Assembly (NCBI GenBank): GCA_009767595.1
Contig: VSDK01015162.1
Coordinates: 520,114-584,113, forward strand
Source of the DNA: Symbiodinium kawagutii
Lineage: Eukaryota > Sar > Dinophyceae > Suessiales > Symbiodiniaceae
Direction: 5' to 3'
Length of the DNA: 64,000 bases
This document shows positions 10,896 to 21,899 of this stretch, piece after piece (the first letter of the stretch is position 1; every line of letters starts with the position of its first letter). The position numbers and the translations under genes are program-made. Under the pieces are notes generated by a model. The model was not told the origin of the DNA. It worked only from the letters and a program-made list of their open reading frames with translations, and made no database searches.

Positions 10896-12357
10896 AAGTC
10901 AAAAACGATTGAACGCTGCTTGGATCTGCTGTTTCAGTTGCCCTTTCACCAACGCAGAAAGACTCTTTCAGAATTGGCGTGCTCATCTTGCAAACTAGGT
11001 ACCTGGCTTGAAAGCTAGTCCCAGAGTAGTCCCTCGTTTAAGCAGTGTTACAAAGATGTATTTATATAATAAGTTCGTAAGCCTCAGTGGTAGGATTTTG
11101 TGCAGCTTCGTTCAGCTTAGGTCAGACCATGGGTCGGCCGGGAGGACACTGCCAGTTCCAATGCGAAGAACAAAGTCATTACGCGACAGATCCGAGATTT
11201 GGGTCGCAAAGGGTGGCTTGGCTCATTTTGCAATACGAATGCAAGGTAATGCAAGCTAGAACGTGCATGGTTGGTTTGTTGAAGTTGGTTTGTGAATGTA
11301 TAATTAGCAGTCTTATTATTTCTCAGCTTGGAGTGCTTATGATTTTCGCTCTCAACTTCTTTATGAGGACATGATACGACATGCTACCACAAAGAACTGA
11401 CACGTTTGGAGTTTCGGGCGGTGGCCGTCTTCGAAGCTTCTCCTGTTTGAGGCGCTTCCGTGCAGCAAAGGATCTGTTCCTTAACGCAGAAACGAAGGAT
11501 GCCATTTTGTTCCTTGGAAGAAGAGAGTTGTGTCTTGAGGTATCGAGTGTAATTAGTGAGAGAGATATTCAAAGATGTACTGTAAGAAGAGAGAGAGAGA
11601 TACACAGAGAGAGAGAGAGAGATACATAGTAATATCATGGGTTTCTTTGTTCTGTTTGCTGAGACATTCTCTCCGAACCTAAGGTACAGTGCAATCATCA
11701 GACTCTTGGTGATGCTTCAGAGGGCTGGGATCATGGAAGTAATAATGATCACTGGAAGATGTTTATTCTTATTCGAACTCCAGCAGACCTCACATGCAGT
11801 GACCCTGGTTGAGACTGACTTTGAAAGATTCGAACAAAGCTGCTTAAGTTTCAAGCAAAGGAGGTGTTCCTTCGTCCTGCTTGTGTTTGCCGGACTTTAG
11901 TGGTCCACAACATTCCACAACCATGACGCTATGATCAACGATGCCACGATATGCCACGATGCCTATCCGGCGGCTGCCTATCCGGCTGCCTATCCGGCTG
12001 CCTCGGGATGTGAGGAACCGAAGGTCCGGGTTACCGAGGTGCTGCTGCGAGCAATGGGCGCTTCGATGAGGGCACGGAACTCTTTGAGGAGCCCACAATT
12101 TGAAAAATCAGAAGAAGTTCTAAGAAGTTCTAAGAAGTCTTCAAATATTTAAAATTTGCATGATTTGCATCTCACAACTTCATATCTTTTTAACATGTTC
12201 TTCTTTCGATGCTCCTTTCCGCCCAGCTGTGGCCCAGCCGCAAAGCTTCGCTCTAAGAGAAAGACGGGTTGTCCATTGTCCTTTGACATCATCACCTTGG
12301 TTCCGAACTTTGGGCTTTTTTGAATGCATTGAGTTTGCTGAAGTTTGCTCACCCTTG
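10896..12357 (+). CDS. Exon chain, unidentified protein
   Basis: Exon 10896-10998 (KSKTIERCLDLLFQLPFHQR, after TTTACGCAG, donor GTACCT) ends in phase 1. Exon 11106-11245 (after TTTTGTGCAG, contains CQFQCEEQSHYATDPRFG, donor GTAATG) begins in the matching phase. Further exons: up to 11539 (KDLFLNAETKDAILFLG, donor GTATCG), from 11787 (TSHAVTLVETDFERFEQ, after CTCCAGCAG), a proline/alanine piece at about 11960-12100, and about 12238-12357 (FFECIEFAEVCSPL, donor GTATGC). The first junction is phase-consistent, the later ones are partly so. It may form the 5' part of the PPR gene that follows; I see no PPR motif in it. Confidence 0.45.
11961..12003. repeat. 12-bp tandem repeat, partly in frame
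   Basis: The unit GCCTATCCGGCT occurs about three and a half times. It is preceded by a 10-bp duplication (ATGCCACGAT twice, 11941-11960). In one frame it encodes repeated Ala-Tyr-Pro-Ala, so it may be coding. Confidence 0.75.
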
Positions 12358-12693
12358 GTATGCACGAAGCTTTCCCATGCTGCATCAATCATTCTTAACA
12401 CCACTGACCTGCAATGAATAAACAACGAAGTGACACGCAAATGAAAATAGAAAGCAAATCTGAGGCCCATCCTTTGCACCAGAATCCTTTTGATCTCTCA
12501 ATTCACCGGCAAAGTAATGCATTCTTCAAGTTTGCTCTTCCAGGTTTTCATTCTTCATGTCGTACTTTCTCCTTCCCAATCACCTTCCATGGTTTTTGTC
12601 TATTCTTACCTAATGCTTGCCCTACCCCTAGGTGATCCTAGGTGTTTAGTGCATGAATTGAATTTGGTTCACCTGAGCTTCAAATCGCTGCAG

Positions 12694-13991
12694 GAGATGA
12701 AAGAGTCAAACGTGGAGTTGTCAGACACCGTTTACAGCTCCATGTTGAAACTGCTTGGAGAAAAGGGCGACTACGAAGCGGCAACAAGGTTCTTTAGCAG
12801 AATTTTGTTGAATTTCTTGCAAGACTCTAGGGTAACAAACATAAAGTTGCAGTTGTCCTAAAACATTTCCATAGAAGTTTTAACAATATCCAGGCACCAT
12901 GGTTGGAAAGATAGAGGAGTGGTTCTGGCTGGTTTGGCTGGACTTCTTGCAAGACGAGTGCTGTGCAGAGTAATCACTGGTAAATTTGTGCCTAGACCGC
13001 AATTGCCTGTATTTATCAGAATTTCAATGGTGAATTATAGACTAGTAATCAGAATTCCACAGTCACAATCAAAGCTGAGACTAAAGCGTTTAGTGGAACA
13101 GCTTTGCTGAACAGCTTTGCTGTCTTCAAATGTCTTTGATGGTTTTCCTGACAAATGGCAATGCCGTGGCAATGCTTTGGAGGCTGTGGGAAGAGATGCA
13201 TGAGCTGGGGCTCGCCAAAGAGGGAAGTCCTCGACAGCAAAGCTGTTTTACAGGACTCATGAATGCTGCTGCATCAACAGGCGTGAAGAGATTCCGACGC
13301 TGAAGTCAAGTCATACATGCAATCATCTAGATGAAAACTTTGCTTTTTGTGTGTGTGTGTGAGCAAAGGTGATGTGCAGATAGCACAGAAAGAGATTGAC
13401 TCAGCGCCCTATGGTGTCCAGCTGAACTCCGCACATTTTGGCTGCTTACTGAAGGCGACTTGGAAAGAATCGGATGGCAGTTGATGCCGAGAAATGCCAT
13501 GATTGTTACACAAGTGTGGAAGTGCCATGCGGTGTCAAGGCATAGTATTGTGAGTGAGGCCACACACACATTCACTAAGGCTTGCCGTGAAAGTGCAGAC
13601 CCAGACGCAGCTCGGAAAGTCATTCTTCAGATGAGGGATGCAGGGGTGGAGCAACTTGTCGCACTTGCAATGGATCGCGTTGCATTGATTGATTTTTTTG
13701 TGCACAGCTTCAGAACCCCCAATGAAACGCTCGAGATTTGAGGAGAAACATTGTGCACTACACCATCTATATGGGTGCTTGTGCCAGGCTCGTACCATGC
13801 TGCAGTGATCAATTGAAAGGAGTTGGGAATGCTGTAGGTCAATTGAAAGCATCAGGGGAATGGACAATTTGCGAACTGTGACATGCCAGGTATGTGGCAA
13901 AAACTCAGTCTGACGCTGAAGAACTTGAGAAGAATGTTCTGAAGCTCATGGAAGAAGACGAGGTCAGGCCTTTGGTTTGATCAGGTTCCAC

Positions 13992-14035
<44 letters not shown>

Positions 14036-15017
14036 GAATTCCCGGCATGTCGCAGGTTGAAGCCAATGAGTACTTTCTGGAAGAACAGGTGGCTCTAAAG
14101 CTACAAACAGCAAGTCTGAGGCCACAGTTGCACTCCCATCTCCCATCCTGTAGTACCTCCCAAGTCGTTGGAAGGTTCAGCAAAATCCCAACGATCCTGA
14201 CTTGTTTGCATGCTCCAGGGTTTGTGCAGCAGAATGCGTGTCCTGCACAAGATGCACATCTATACGTTTCCATTGTAGGATTCCTTGGTGGTCCATGTCT
14301 AGCTATTTTGACGTTAGAACTCTTGAGTTTCAGCTGGACAGGGCACTTCAGACAGAGGACGCTGTTAAGCGACTCCCTCAGACGTGGGACTGCAGCTTCA
14401 GCTGTGCGCGAAACTGCACAAGATACATTTGTGCCTACAACTTGGAGCTTTTGTCAAGCCGCATCAAATATTAGTGATGCATACAGATGAATACAGCATC
14501 ATGATGCATCCTGTACATACATATTATATACATACATTGATTTTGTGTTAGATTCAATTTCTGAAATGTTGGATGTATCTCGCTTGCAGTCTGTCAAACA
14601 ACCGTCCCAAGAAGAACTTTGATTTCACATGTTTTCAAATGTTCATTCTGTGTTCAAACTTACTGAAAGCTTTGATTATTACTTTGATTCTGTGGAGTTG
14701 TGGGCAGCACCATCTTCCAGTGCCGCTGTTAAGTAGAAGTCTCCCAGGCCCACAGACGATGCCCTTGCGCAGACGGGGAAGCTGTTGGCGTCGGCACCAG
14801 TGCGTTTAACACGAGCGCTGCGAGACCTCAGGCGCCGCAGAAGAGAGACCTGCTTAGTGAAGTCTCCTAAAACTATTTAGGAATTTAATTTCAGCATTTA
14901 TTTGTGAAGATCATCAAGGAGACATCAAAATCCTCGGCACAAGAGACAAGAAAAGGTCTGTCTCCAAACGCATCTAGCACAGGAAGGGAACGTGGTTTTT
15001 ATGTAGATTTGAAATGA
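12694..15017 (+). CDS. Pentatricopeptide repeat (PPR) protein, many exons
   Basis: PPR proteins bind organelle RNA through tandem 35-residue helix pairs. Exons seen: 12694-12788 (VYSSMLKLLGEKGDYEAATR), about 13131-13280 (MLWRLWEEMHELGLAKEG), 13369-13454 (GDVQIAQKEIDSAPYGVQLN), 13580-13650 (CRESADPDAARKVILQMRDA), from 13746 (HYTIYMGACAR), 13909-13962 (DAEELEKNVLKLMEEDE), 14056-14088, about 14300-14380 (DVRTLEFQLDRALQTEDA), 14740-14856 and a terminal exon 14895-15017 (TGA at 15015). The introns at 13281, 13455 and 13651 begin with GC. With those boundaries the repeats join to the expected LLKAC and GVENIVHYTIYMG forms. The 5' end is open. A GAT/ATG microsatellite sits in the intron near 14.0 kb. 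An organelle location is inference; no targeting peptide is seen. Confidence 0.75.
13993..14034. repeat. (ATG/GAT)n microsatellite
   Basis: About fourteen trinucleotide copies within an intron of the PPR gene. One frame reads as poly-Met, which is not evidence of coding. Confidence 0.95.
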
Positions 15018-15337
15018 TAACATTTTTTTGCTCAAGCAAGATGTTAGTTCAAACAAGCTGTGGATATTTGAATGTGTGTGGGCATGTGCACCTCAGGGTT
15101 TGCACATTTTCTGTGGGGTGGCTGAACTCAAAGGCCGTTTTGAAAACTGGCCAGGGATAAGTACCCAAAGCTGCGTGCTGCCGTGGAGAATGCGAAAGAA
15201 TGAGGTCCTGCTTTACGCATGAGGACAATTTGAGAGCCGATGTGTGTGTGTGTGTGATGTGCTTGTTTTATGGATTGTGTCAAGTAGTGTTTGTTTATCT
15301 TTGAGTGAAAGTGTTGCAATTTCACAAATGGTCGAAT

Positions 15338-15547
15338 TCAATACTCTGAGAAGATTCTAAGATGCTGTTCCCCGTTCACGGCCAACCAAAGTGGTTGACC
15401 TTCCTGTAACCTTTTGACATCCTCTGACATTTTTTGACCTTCCAGGAAGTGAAGTTGCGACAAAGACAGTTCGCTGAGTGAAGCATTTGAAGTCGCGCTA
15501 TAGGACGTTGACATGTTGAGCTTCCTCCGGTGGATCCCCAAAGACAT
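15338..15547 (-). CDS. Minus-strand open frame, unidentified
   Basis: A 69-codon ATG-to-stop frame with regular composition (LSELSLSQLHFLEGQ and QPLWLAVNGEQHLRIF). It would be a complete small protein on the strand opposite to the PPR gene, which ends 320 bp away. The plus strand here is a stop-poor alternative (15530-15736). Moderate at best. Confidence 0.3.
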   Translation of the reverse strand: MSLGIHRRKLNMSTSYSATSNASLSELSLSQLHFLEGQKMSEDVKRLQEGQPLWLAVNGEQHLRIFSEY

Positions 15548-15761
15548 GGGATGATGAAGTTGCCAAGGCGACAGATATCAGCCACCCGTGCTTCGCGACA
15601 GAGCCAAAGGAGCAAAAAGGTCTCCATGTCTCCCATGCTTCATGCGCGTGAAAGTGTTTTTATGAATGTATTTTTCACACAGTTGCGTACAAGTTGTATG
15701 TGGATACAATCTATCATGATCATCCATGATTTGTGAACATACACTGTATATCTCCATACAG

Positions 15762-15906
15762 AATATTTGCAACTCCTCCGAATTCTGTCAAAGCAGACTG
15801 TCAAGGCGTCATTTTGTTGGAGTATGCCACAAGTGATGAACACTTCAGCTGCCCTGAATGTTGGGAAGTGATTGACAAAGGGGCAGTGGTCCCAATCCTC
15901 GCCTAA
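15762..15906 (+). CDS. Probable terminal exon with a Cys pair
   Basis: After TCTCCATACAG the frame reads IFATPPNSVKADCQGVILLE and later HFSCPECWEVIDKG, with TAA at 15904-15906. CPEC suggests half of a zinc site, which is not enough to name a family. The rest of the gene is not resolved. Confidence 0.4.
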
Positions 15907-16182
15907 TGAGTGTATGCCATGCTCGGGCGATGTTTTTGTATATCTTATGTAGTTTTGACTGTTTATGGTCATGTTTTATCATTTTCGAAATGTACTGGAG
16001 TTGCAACATACTGTTTTTCAGATCAGCTTGTGTTCCTTGATTGATCTTAATTGCAACATATATGTTATAAGTTATATGTTGTTCATATTGCAGTATATAA
16101 TTCCGATGCAGGGTTGTCGGTAGTTTAGTTCGCAGTATTTCTATGTGTTCAAGCCGATTGGTCACGGAGCAGTACATTGATT

Positions 16183-16409
16183 AATGTTCGGTTGCACCGC
16201 AAGTGAATCAGTTTGAAAGTGAAGTCGGCCAATCAGGCCAAGAACAGGCTTCCCAAGATGTAAGAAGCCATTTTCAAGGTATATTTCCCTTTTTGATTTA
16301 GAATTGCCTTGCCAGAATGGTCTTGAGACCAAAATCACTGTTTTTGCATAAGAAGAAATTGGATCAGTTTTTTGTGGATCCTTCAGATCCTGGTGATGAT
16401 TCTATATAG
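16183..16409 (+). CDS. Two small candidate exons
   Basis: Exon 16183-16259 (VNQFESEVGQSGQEQASQ) ends at a canonical donor GTAAGA. The next acceptor is at 16315 (TTGCCAG). The phase-matched frame ends quickly in TAA. Another frame opens with ATG at 16317 and ends FFVDPSDPGDDSI at TAG 16407. The first exon is the firmer part. Confidence 0.35.
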
Positions 16410-16950
16410 CTGCTTGGAAAGAAGATCCAGATCAAATCAGAATTCAAGGTTAGCGCTATACAAACTCAGTGAATGAGTTTTCGTTCTCGAAATGGTTAGT
16501 CCTTGAGGGGTACCCCCCACCAGAATGACTCAAAATCAAACGTTTTGCACACAAATAAGAGGTTTGTCAGCATGCTTTGTGCGTTGTAGGCGGTGGTAAA
16601 CAGTTGCAAACAAACAAAGAGATAGATCAATCATGATCCATGCATGGACCGGACGTGATTCATTATTATTTTTGATCAAATGCATTCAGATTGGTCAATT
16701 TAATCAAAAACATCCTAAAACAAATGCGGCATAAATCACAAACTATTTAGATCTAATTAGCTATGATTAACCCTTATCAACTAGTACACAGTGGATAAAC
16801 TGTGGACAATTTGGCATTAGTCACCACCCCATCATAAATTTGTTCAATTTTTTTGCTCAAGACAAGGTTCGGACAAATGACCCATGACTAATCAGATTGG
16901 ACGAACATGCTGAATATGATCGCAACACTGCAATGCACAGCCATCTTTCA
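16410..16950. other. AT-rich stretch without a gene
   Basis: Rich in runs such as TGATCAAA and AATCAAA on both strands and dense in stops in all frames. I see no exon, repeat array or RNA gene. Confidence 0.5.
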
Positions 16951-17160
16951 GCTTTGAGGTGTGACAGCCATCATAACCAGTGCGCAGGGTGAGGCTGCGA
17001 TCTCAGTCTCGTCAACGAGAAGTTGTTTTGTTTTTTGAGACTGCGGGAATAGACGGCTAGAACTAAGCCGAAGTGGATAGTGTGATGATGGTGTGCAAGT
17101 GTGTGCAATAGATTTGAGAAGAAAAGCCATCGTCAAATCGTCAACTTTGCCTTGAACTAG

Positions 17161-17340
17161 GCAGCGCAGCACGCTGTGGAAAGCACGTTGCCGGGATGGT
17201 TGGAGGCCTACGCAAAGCTGTGTGAAGGACATGCCGCGCCCCAGCCGACCGTTGAGGAAACGACATCTTTGCCATTGCTTTTTCCTCGTGGGAAACTAAT
17301 TGGTGATAAAGGTGGATTCTGGTCAATCCTGAGTGAATAG
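17161..17340 (+). CDS. Probable terminal exon, unidentified
   Basis: Directly after TTGAACTAG a 59-codon frame contains STLPGWLEAYAKLCEGHA and LPLLFPRGKLIGDKGGFW and stops at TAG 17338. Composition and GC content rise sharply at the acceptor. Two antisense frames overlap. No family recognised. Confidence 0.45.
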   Translation, partial: AAQHAVESTLPGWLEAYAKLCEGHAAPQPTVEETTSLPLLFPRGKLIGDKGGFWSILSE

Positions 17341-17422
17341 CCTGGTGGTTTATTCTCAGACGCAGCTTGACTTAGCTTTTGAAGCGTTCATAATCACGGG
17401 TTTTGTTTTGTCCGGATGCCAG

Positions 17423-17601
17423 ATGTGCAGGTTCCTAGATTTTGGATGCCACAGCATGCCCTTGGTGTTTTGCTGTTTCAGACAGAGTTTCACCGTTGGA
17501 CTGAAACTTTTTGTCATTACGCACTACTGTTCGCAAACATTCGCCATTGTTTGATATCATTGACCATCAATAAGCATAGCCTTTGTAAATGCTGTACATA
17601 G
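17423..17601 (+). CDS. Candidate exon, unidentified
   Basis: After GATGCCAG the frame reads VQVPRFWMPQHALGVLLFQ and continues, Phe/His/Trp rich, to a stop at 17599-17601. The exon probably ends earlier. It follows the preceding exon closely. Confidence 0.3.
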
Positions 17602-17654
17602 ACATTCGTAAAATTTCGTAAATGCTGTGACCATTCGCCATTTTTCTCCACGGT

Positions 17655-17838
17655 TTGTCCGTGCCAATTTTTGGCTTTGAGCTTCGCGGCGGTGGGCCGC
17701 GCGTCTCCTGCGCCGCTGGCGTGCCCAGCTGGCCAGAAGGCGTTGCGGGGTCGGAGCTCCAAATCCTAGGCATCCTAGGCCCGAGCAGGAACCAAAGGAG
17801 CCACCTGACTCACTTGACTTCACTTGACTTCACTTGAC
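17655..17838. other. GC-rich patch followed by a 10-bp tandem repeat
   Basis: Bases 17680-17800 are much richer in G and C than the surroundings and open on both strands. From about 17806 the unit CTTGACTTCA is repeated nearly three times. This may be an exon of uncertain strand or a CpG-rich promoter patch. Confidence 0.35.
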
Positions 17839-18074
17839 CTGTTGAATTCAGCCAACCATTGCAGTGATGGTGATCCTCAAGTGTGTAGCGTCGAGTATAT
17901 TGACATGATCAATTTGGCCAGACATTTGTGCCTCATATGATTTATATTCCATGCCATCTATATCCATCTATAGTTGTTTGGCCATTCTGAGACTCTTGCG
18001 TCAGGCCGCATCGAGAAAGAGGTTATGTTTATGTAAAGAAGGTGGCAATTTGAAGTAAACACTGCATCGTACTT

Positions 18075-18449
18075 GTGTATGAGGTCACTCGATTCCTGTG
18101 TACAGAACTGGTTGCATTCCAAGCCAAAGCTCTTCCATCTTGTAGAGTGGCGGATTTCAATGCTGCAGACCACACACCCACATGGAAGTGCTGTCAATTT
18201 CCTGTGGTAGATTACTTTCCTTCCAACGAGATCCTCAGGAAGGGAAGCTTAGGAAGGGAAGATCAGGGAAGTTTTGTTAAGATGCTTCCCTTTTGCACTT
18301 TGCAAAAAGCACAGAATACCAGACACTCAGAGAAGAGTGCTGCTGAGACAGAAACATGTTGCGGCAGGTATGATGGAGGATATGCCAAAGGCGCCGGTTG
18401 CGACTGCCGGTCATCTTTGGCTTGCGGTCTTTGCTTTTTGCTTAGGATC
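18075..18449 (+). CDS. Candidate exons, unidentified
   Basis: A 125-codon frame (contains FQAKALPSCRVADFNAADH) overlaps a second frame after AATACCAG at 18323 (VLLRQKHVAAGMMEDMPK, then a hydrophobic LWLAVFAFCLG stretch). Both cannot be right over the shared part. The later one has the better acceptor. Confidence 0.35.
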
Positions 18450-18597
18450 TAGAGAGTACGTTTGTTCCTGGCCTTTGAAAGTACATGCAATTTGACTTTT
18501 CTACTTGTAGAAGCCAACATGCGGGCATTCATTATATTAAGATCCTTGTAAGTTTTTGAGAAGGTACTTGAACTGCATTCAGTCCATATCCTTTCAG

Positions 18598-18826
18598 CCG
18601 CAGGTTTCTCAAGATTCTACCAACAAAATGCCATCCGGACGCTCCATGTTTGCTAAGAATAAAATCTTATGACAGTTCAAACATAAATTGAATCACAGCA
18701 GTCCACTGCGTGGAAGCTTGGACCAAAACCAATATCCATGACGTCTGTGGAAAGGTGGTGATGTGCGGCTCCCCACGGTGTGGGAAAACGTCAAAGTCTC
18801 AGACACCCTCAGTTCTCTCAAACTGA
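18598..18826 (+). CDS. Two candidate exons, one with a P-loop-like motif
   Basis: Exon 18598-18672 (PQVSQDSTNKMPSGRSMF, after CCTTTCAG) and a frame from about 18700 to TGA 18824 (contains VVMCGSPRCGKTSKSQ). GSPRCGKT fits the Walker A pattern GxxxxGK[ST], but nothing else of an NTPase is visible, so this may be coincidence. Confidence 0.4.
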
Positions 18827-19126
18827 AAGGAAATCTCACCTAATGGACTCTACGTAATTATTCTATTCTCTTAAAGGGAGTGCCAACACTGCTCTTGAAC
18901 AAGTTCATGAGATGCTCTTGCTTTCATAATTGGTTCTTTGCCTTTTCTCAGGTCCATTAGCAAAGTGGTGCCTGGGGCTAAGTGCACGTGGCTAAACACG
19001 GCATTCCATTGTCAAAGAATCCATACCTTTTGCAACGCATTTGAACTTGAAGCTGTGGTTTGTTCAGCCCATTTTTTGGAAAAAGAGTAGTGACAAGATT
19101 CAAAAAATCATCTTATTCCTTTTTCC

Positions 19127-19422
19127 TGCTTGCTTGGAATATGTCAAGTCTTGGCACCCAAAGCAGGTGTCATTTGAAGTGACGAGGTTTCAGAAGCTCT
19201 CCCCGCATGAGTCAATGTTCCTTGAAAATGGACTCACAAAGCACGACTCCAAGAACTGCTTTCATTTGCTTTCTAAGAATGTTTTCCCACGTGTTTTGTC
19301 TTAAAAAGGCATCATGTCCAGCGGTACCATCTATCAAAATCACTTGTGGCGCTCGGCAAGACCATTCCTATGATTTGCAAGCTTTCATGCATCAGATGTA
19401 TCAGTTTGCCAGTCTTGGGTGA
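19127..19422 (+). CDS. Two candidate exons, unidentified
   Basis: The frame to 19304 contains VSFEVTRFQKLSPHESMFLE. A second frame starts after GTCCAG at 19322 (VPSIKITCGARQDHSYDLQ) and stops at TGA 19420. They lie 17 bp apart, so the first probably splices out before its stop. Confidence 0.4.
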
Positions 19423-19585
19423 CCTTGAGCACTTGGAAGTCTGACTTCTCCTCACTTGATGTTTCCAGAGTCATTCTACCATTTCAATGGCCAGAAGAAA
19501 AGCACCATGCTTCCATGCTCGAGGTGTCTTGACATATGTTTGTTCTTCAATTTTCGTTTTTTGTTGGTTTGTGATTTTGGCCTAG

Positions 19586-19675
19586 GATGGAGACTTTCTC
19601 AGTTTGCCACAACCACCTCCTCAAGCTGAGGGTGCGGAGTGTTTGTGCATCCTCAGTGGGTTCTCTCGGGAGTGA
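19586..19675 (+). CDS. Candidate exon, proline-rich
   Basis: After TTGGCCTAG the frame reads DGDFLSLPQPPPQAEGAEC, ending in TGA at 19673. Good acceptor, short, no family recognised. Confidence 0.4.
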   Translation, partial: DGDFLSLPQPPPQAEGAECLCILSGFSRE

Positions 19676-19990
19676 TATTTTTAGCATCTCTTCAGTATTT
19701 GTTTATTTTTTGCTTTGCATTGCTGTTGCTTGGTGATTTGTTCTTTTAGAAGCATTGGTATCTTGAGGCTGGAAAAATGTGGGTTGGTATGCGGTCAATT
19801 GAGATAAACAGACAGTGCTTATACCATACCCAGGGTTAAACAGCAGTCCAAGGGTGTGAGGGTTAGGAAGAGATTAGCGAAGTCTGAGTTTGCTGGCTGG
19901 GAAGTGGTTGTGAAGTGGCTACCTCAATATGCATCATCCTACATCTACCTACACATCTACCTACATCTACTCAGACTTTGAGAGTCTTGT

Positions 19991-20176
19991 GATGTGTGGA
20001 GTGGCTTCCACTTTGAGCGCTGCCAGCTGGTGGATTTTCCTGGGGCTATCCTGTGCGACGAGAACGTGAGCCTTCATCAGAATGATGCCGCAATCTTCGG
20101 TGGCACCTGGACTGCAAGCTGTGGGATGCTATGGGATGCTGTGAGCCTATGCAGACCCTGCAAAGAAGGATCATGA
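19991..20176 (+). CDS. Candidate exon, unidentified
   Basis: The frame contains FERCQLVDFPGAILCDENVS and NDAAIFGGTWTASC and stops at TGA 20174. The CTAC-repeat just upstream (19940-19975) ends in an AG acceptor. The tail has a local GGGATGCT duplication. Confidence 0.45.
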   Translation, partial: DVWSGFHFERCQLVDFPGAILCDENVSLHQNDAAIFGGTWTASCGMLWDAVSLCRPCKEGS

Positions 20177-20700
20177 AGCAAAAATCACGGCCCTTTCATG
20201 CCCTTTTCTATTCATTCCTGGTTGTTTTTTGCAGTTCAAGCAGAAAGTTTCATGGAATCACAACCTGCAGTGATACTGTATTTTTTCTATCTACTATATA
20301 GATCTATATAGTGAATGTTATCCAAGGTGTTTAGAAAATATAGACATAATCTACAGTAGAATATGAAGAATGTCTGAGTGATACATTATAGATAACGTAC
20401 ATAACACCTGTCATGTCGTGTATTAGCAATACTAGTGGGTATCAAATGATGAAATCAACACAACATAGTAGGTACTGCAACCCATGTTTTTGCTTGCATT
20501 GAATGTTTACGACTTTGAGGCGGAGACTGCGTCGTAGTGCTTGTCATTGACGCCCTGTTCTCAGCCATGCATTTTTGCTCTTTTGTGTGACTTGGTTGTG
20601 GTTTAAATGTGTGAACCTTGACACATGTTTCAAGTAGTTTTTTGCATCCTCATGCGATGGTCAGTCCTCCCTTTCGCAGACTGGTTTGTTTCACCGCGGT
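20177..20700. other. Stretch without a recognisable gene
   Basis: AT-rich, with TATA-like and CTATATAG palindromic runs near 20290-20310. No exon stands out. Confidence 0.5.
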
Positions 20701-20702
20701 GC

Positions 20703-21145
20703 CAAAGAGCTAAGCGCAAGGCGCAAGAAGAGTCCTATGCGACTAGCATCTCCCGCGCCAAGAAGGTCATCGAGTTTGGATCCTCAATGCATCGAGGGGA
20801 ACAGGCAAAGAATCACATCCAACGAGCGCACCCCAAGATACCCCAAGCAAGTATTGACTGATTTGACAAAGATGACAATGTTGGGACAACAGTGCAATAC
20901 TATATTTCAGCCATGGAAGACATTGCAAGACTTGAAGACTCGACAGAAAACATACATTTTGTTGTGACGTCTCTTTTTAAGAAGGAGTTTGGAGCGGCTT
21001 CGTTGGACTGAAGGGAGTGCTCTCACGTGAGACATCTTTGCAGCATCTTAATTTGAACTCCACAAATTCTTCTCCCAGGTTTGCGTTGAAAAGAAATTCA
21101 AAACTTACCTTTGACGTGCTCATCCACAAGGCAGATTGCTCTTGA
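20703..21145 (+). CDS. Exon chain, unidentified
   Basis: Three frames: 20703-20850 (AKRKAQEESYATSISRAKKV, basic), 20872-21011 (VQYYISAMEDIARLEDSTEN, stop TGA 21009) and 21044-21145 (after TTTGCAG, RNSKLTFDVLIHKADCS, stop TGA 21143). Over 21130-21200 the other two frames are also plausible, so exon ends are open. Confidence 0.4.
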
Positions 21146-21358
21146 GAATGAGATCAACGGACTTGGCCCATTTTGACTCTCAACTCACTACCGTGTCCCA
21201 AAGCAACAAAGGTAACACTGAAGATCCAAACCCCTCGCAAAGCAGGACATGAAGCTTTGTGAGCTGAACTGGATTTGCTAGTCAGTGACTTCGATGGCTC
21301 AGATCATAGTACTTTTGTGGTTTTCGACTTCTTCGCCCTCAACTCAACTACTTAACAG

Positions 21359-21542
21359 CAGGTAGATGGCGCGAAGTTCTACTCTGAAGACCGCACTTTG
21401 GCCGAATTTGGAGCAAGAATACGCAGAGCTTGCCTTCTCAGGTCAATTTTGAGGTCCAATTCTTTCTCAAAGGTTCTTCAGAGGATTGAAACGATGATGG
21501 CAACGCAAAATGGATGCTGGCGATTGCGGACGGAAACAAATT
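21359..21542 (+). CDS. Probable exon, unidentified
   Basis: After CTTAACAG the frame runs QQVDGAKFYSEDRTLAEF, then FGARIRRACLLRSIL and VLQRIETMMATQNGC, to a canonical donor GTAAGC at 21543. It is one of the cleaner unidentified exons in this part, with a basic amphipathic segment in its middle. Confidence 0.5.
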
Positions 21543-21545
21543 GTA

Positions 21546-21899
21546 AGCTGGCTGTTTGAATCTTTCCAATGAAATATGCTTAGAACATCTCAGAACCCTG
21601 ATCCGTTGTGAAGGACGAATAGCAACTCGCAGTCCTTCGCAGCTTCGCAGACCGTTAAACCAATTACATATGGAGTTTATCCTTGTCTCTCCCCCACAGC
21701 CGCACTGCCTCCCATTCCGTTGAGGAAAAGTAGAATGTCGGACTATCATTCACGACAAGCTCACTGAGGAGCTCGCAGATAAGGTGCTGTGTCTAAGTTC
21801 GCTTGTGTCAAAGATGCGGCTATCTTTTGAGTTTGATTCATTTTCACCCTCACAGTATCTCGCAATAGTCACAATAGTGTATTGCTTTGCCTAGGATTT
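21546..21899 (+). CDS. Coding-like frame interrupted by one stop
   Basis: A frame (contains EICLEHLRTLIRCEGRIA) reaches TGA at 21720-21722. The same frame then continues with IHDKLTEELADKVLCLSSLV up to 21899. A pyrimidine-rich acceptor (CTCCCCCACAG) ends at about 21701 and would move the right half into another frame (ALPPIPLRKSRMSDYHSRQ). So this is either two exons or a decayed one. Confidence 0.35.

Noticed and set aside
18701-18826. P-loop NTPase from GSPRCGKT
   Set aside because: A lone Walker A pattern is common by chance; no Walker B or flanking strand is visible. Kept only as a remark on the exon.
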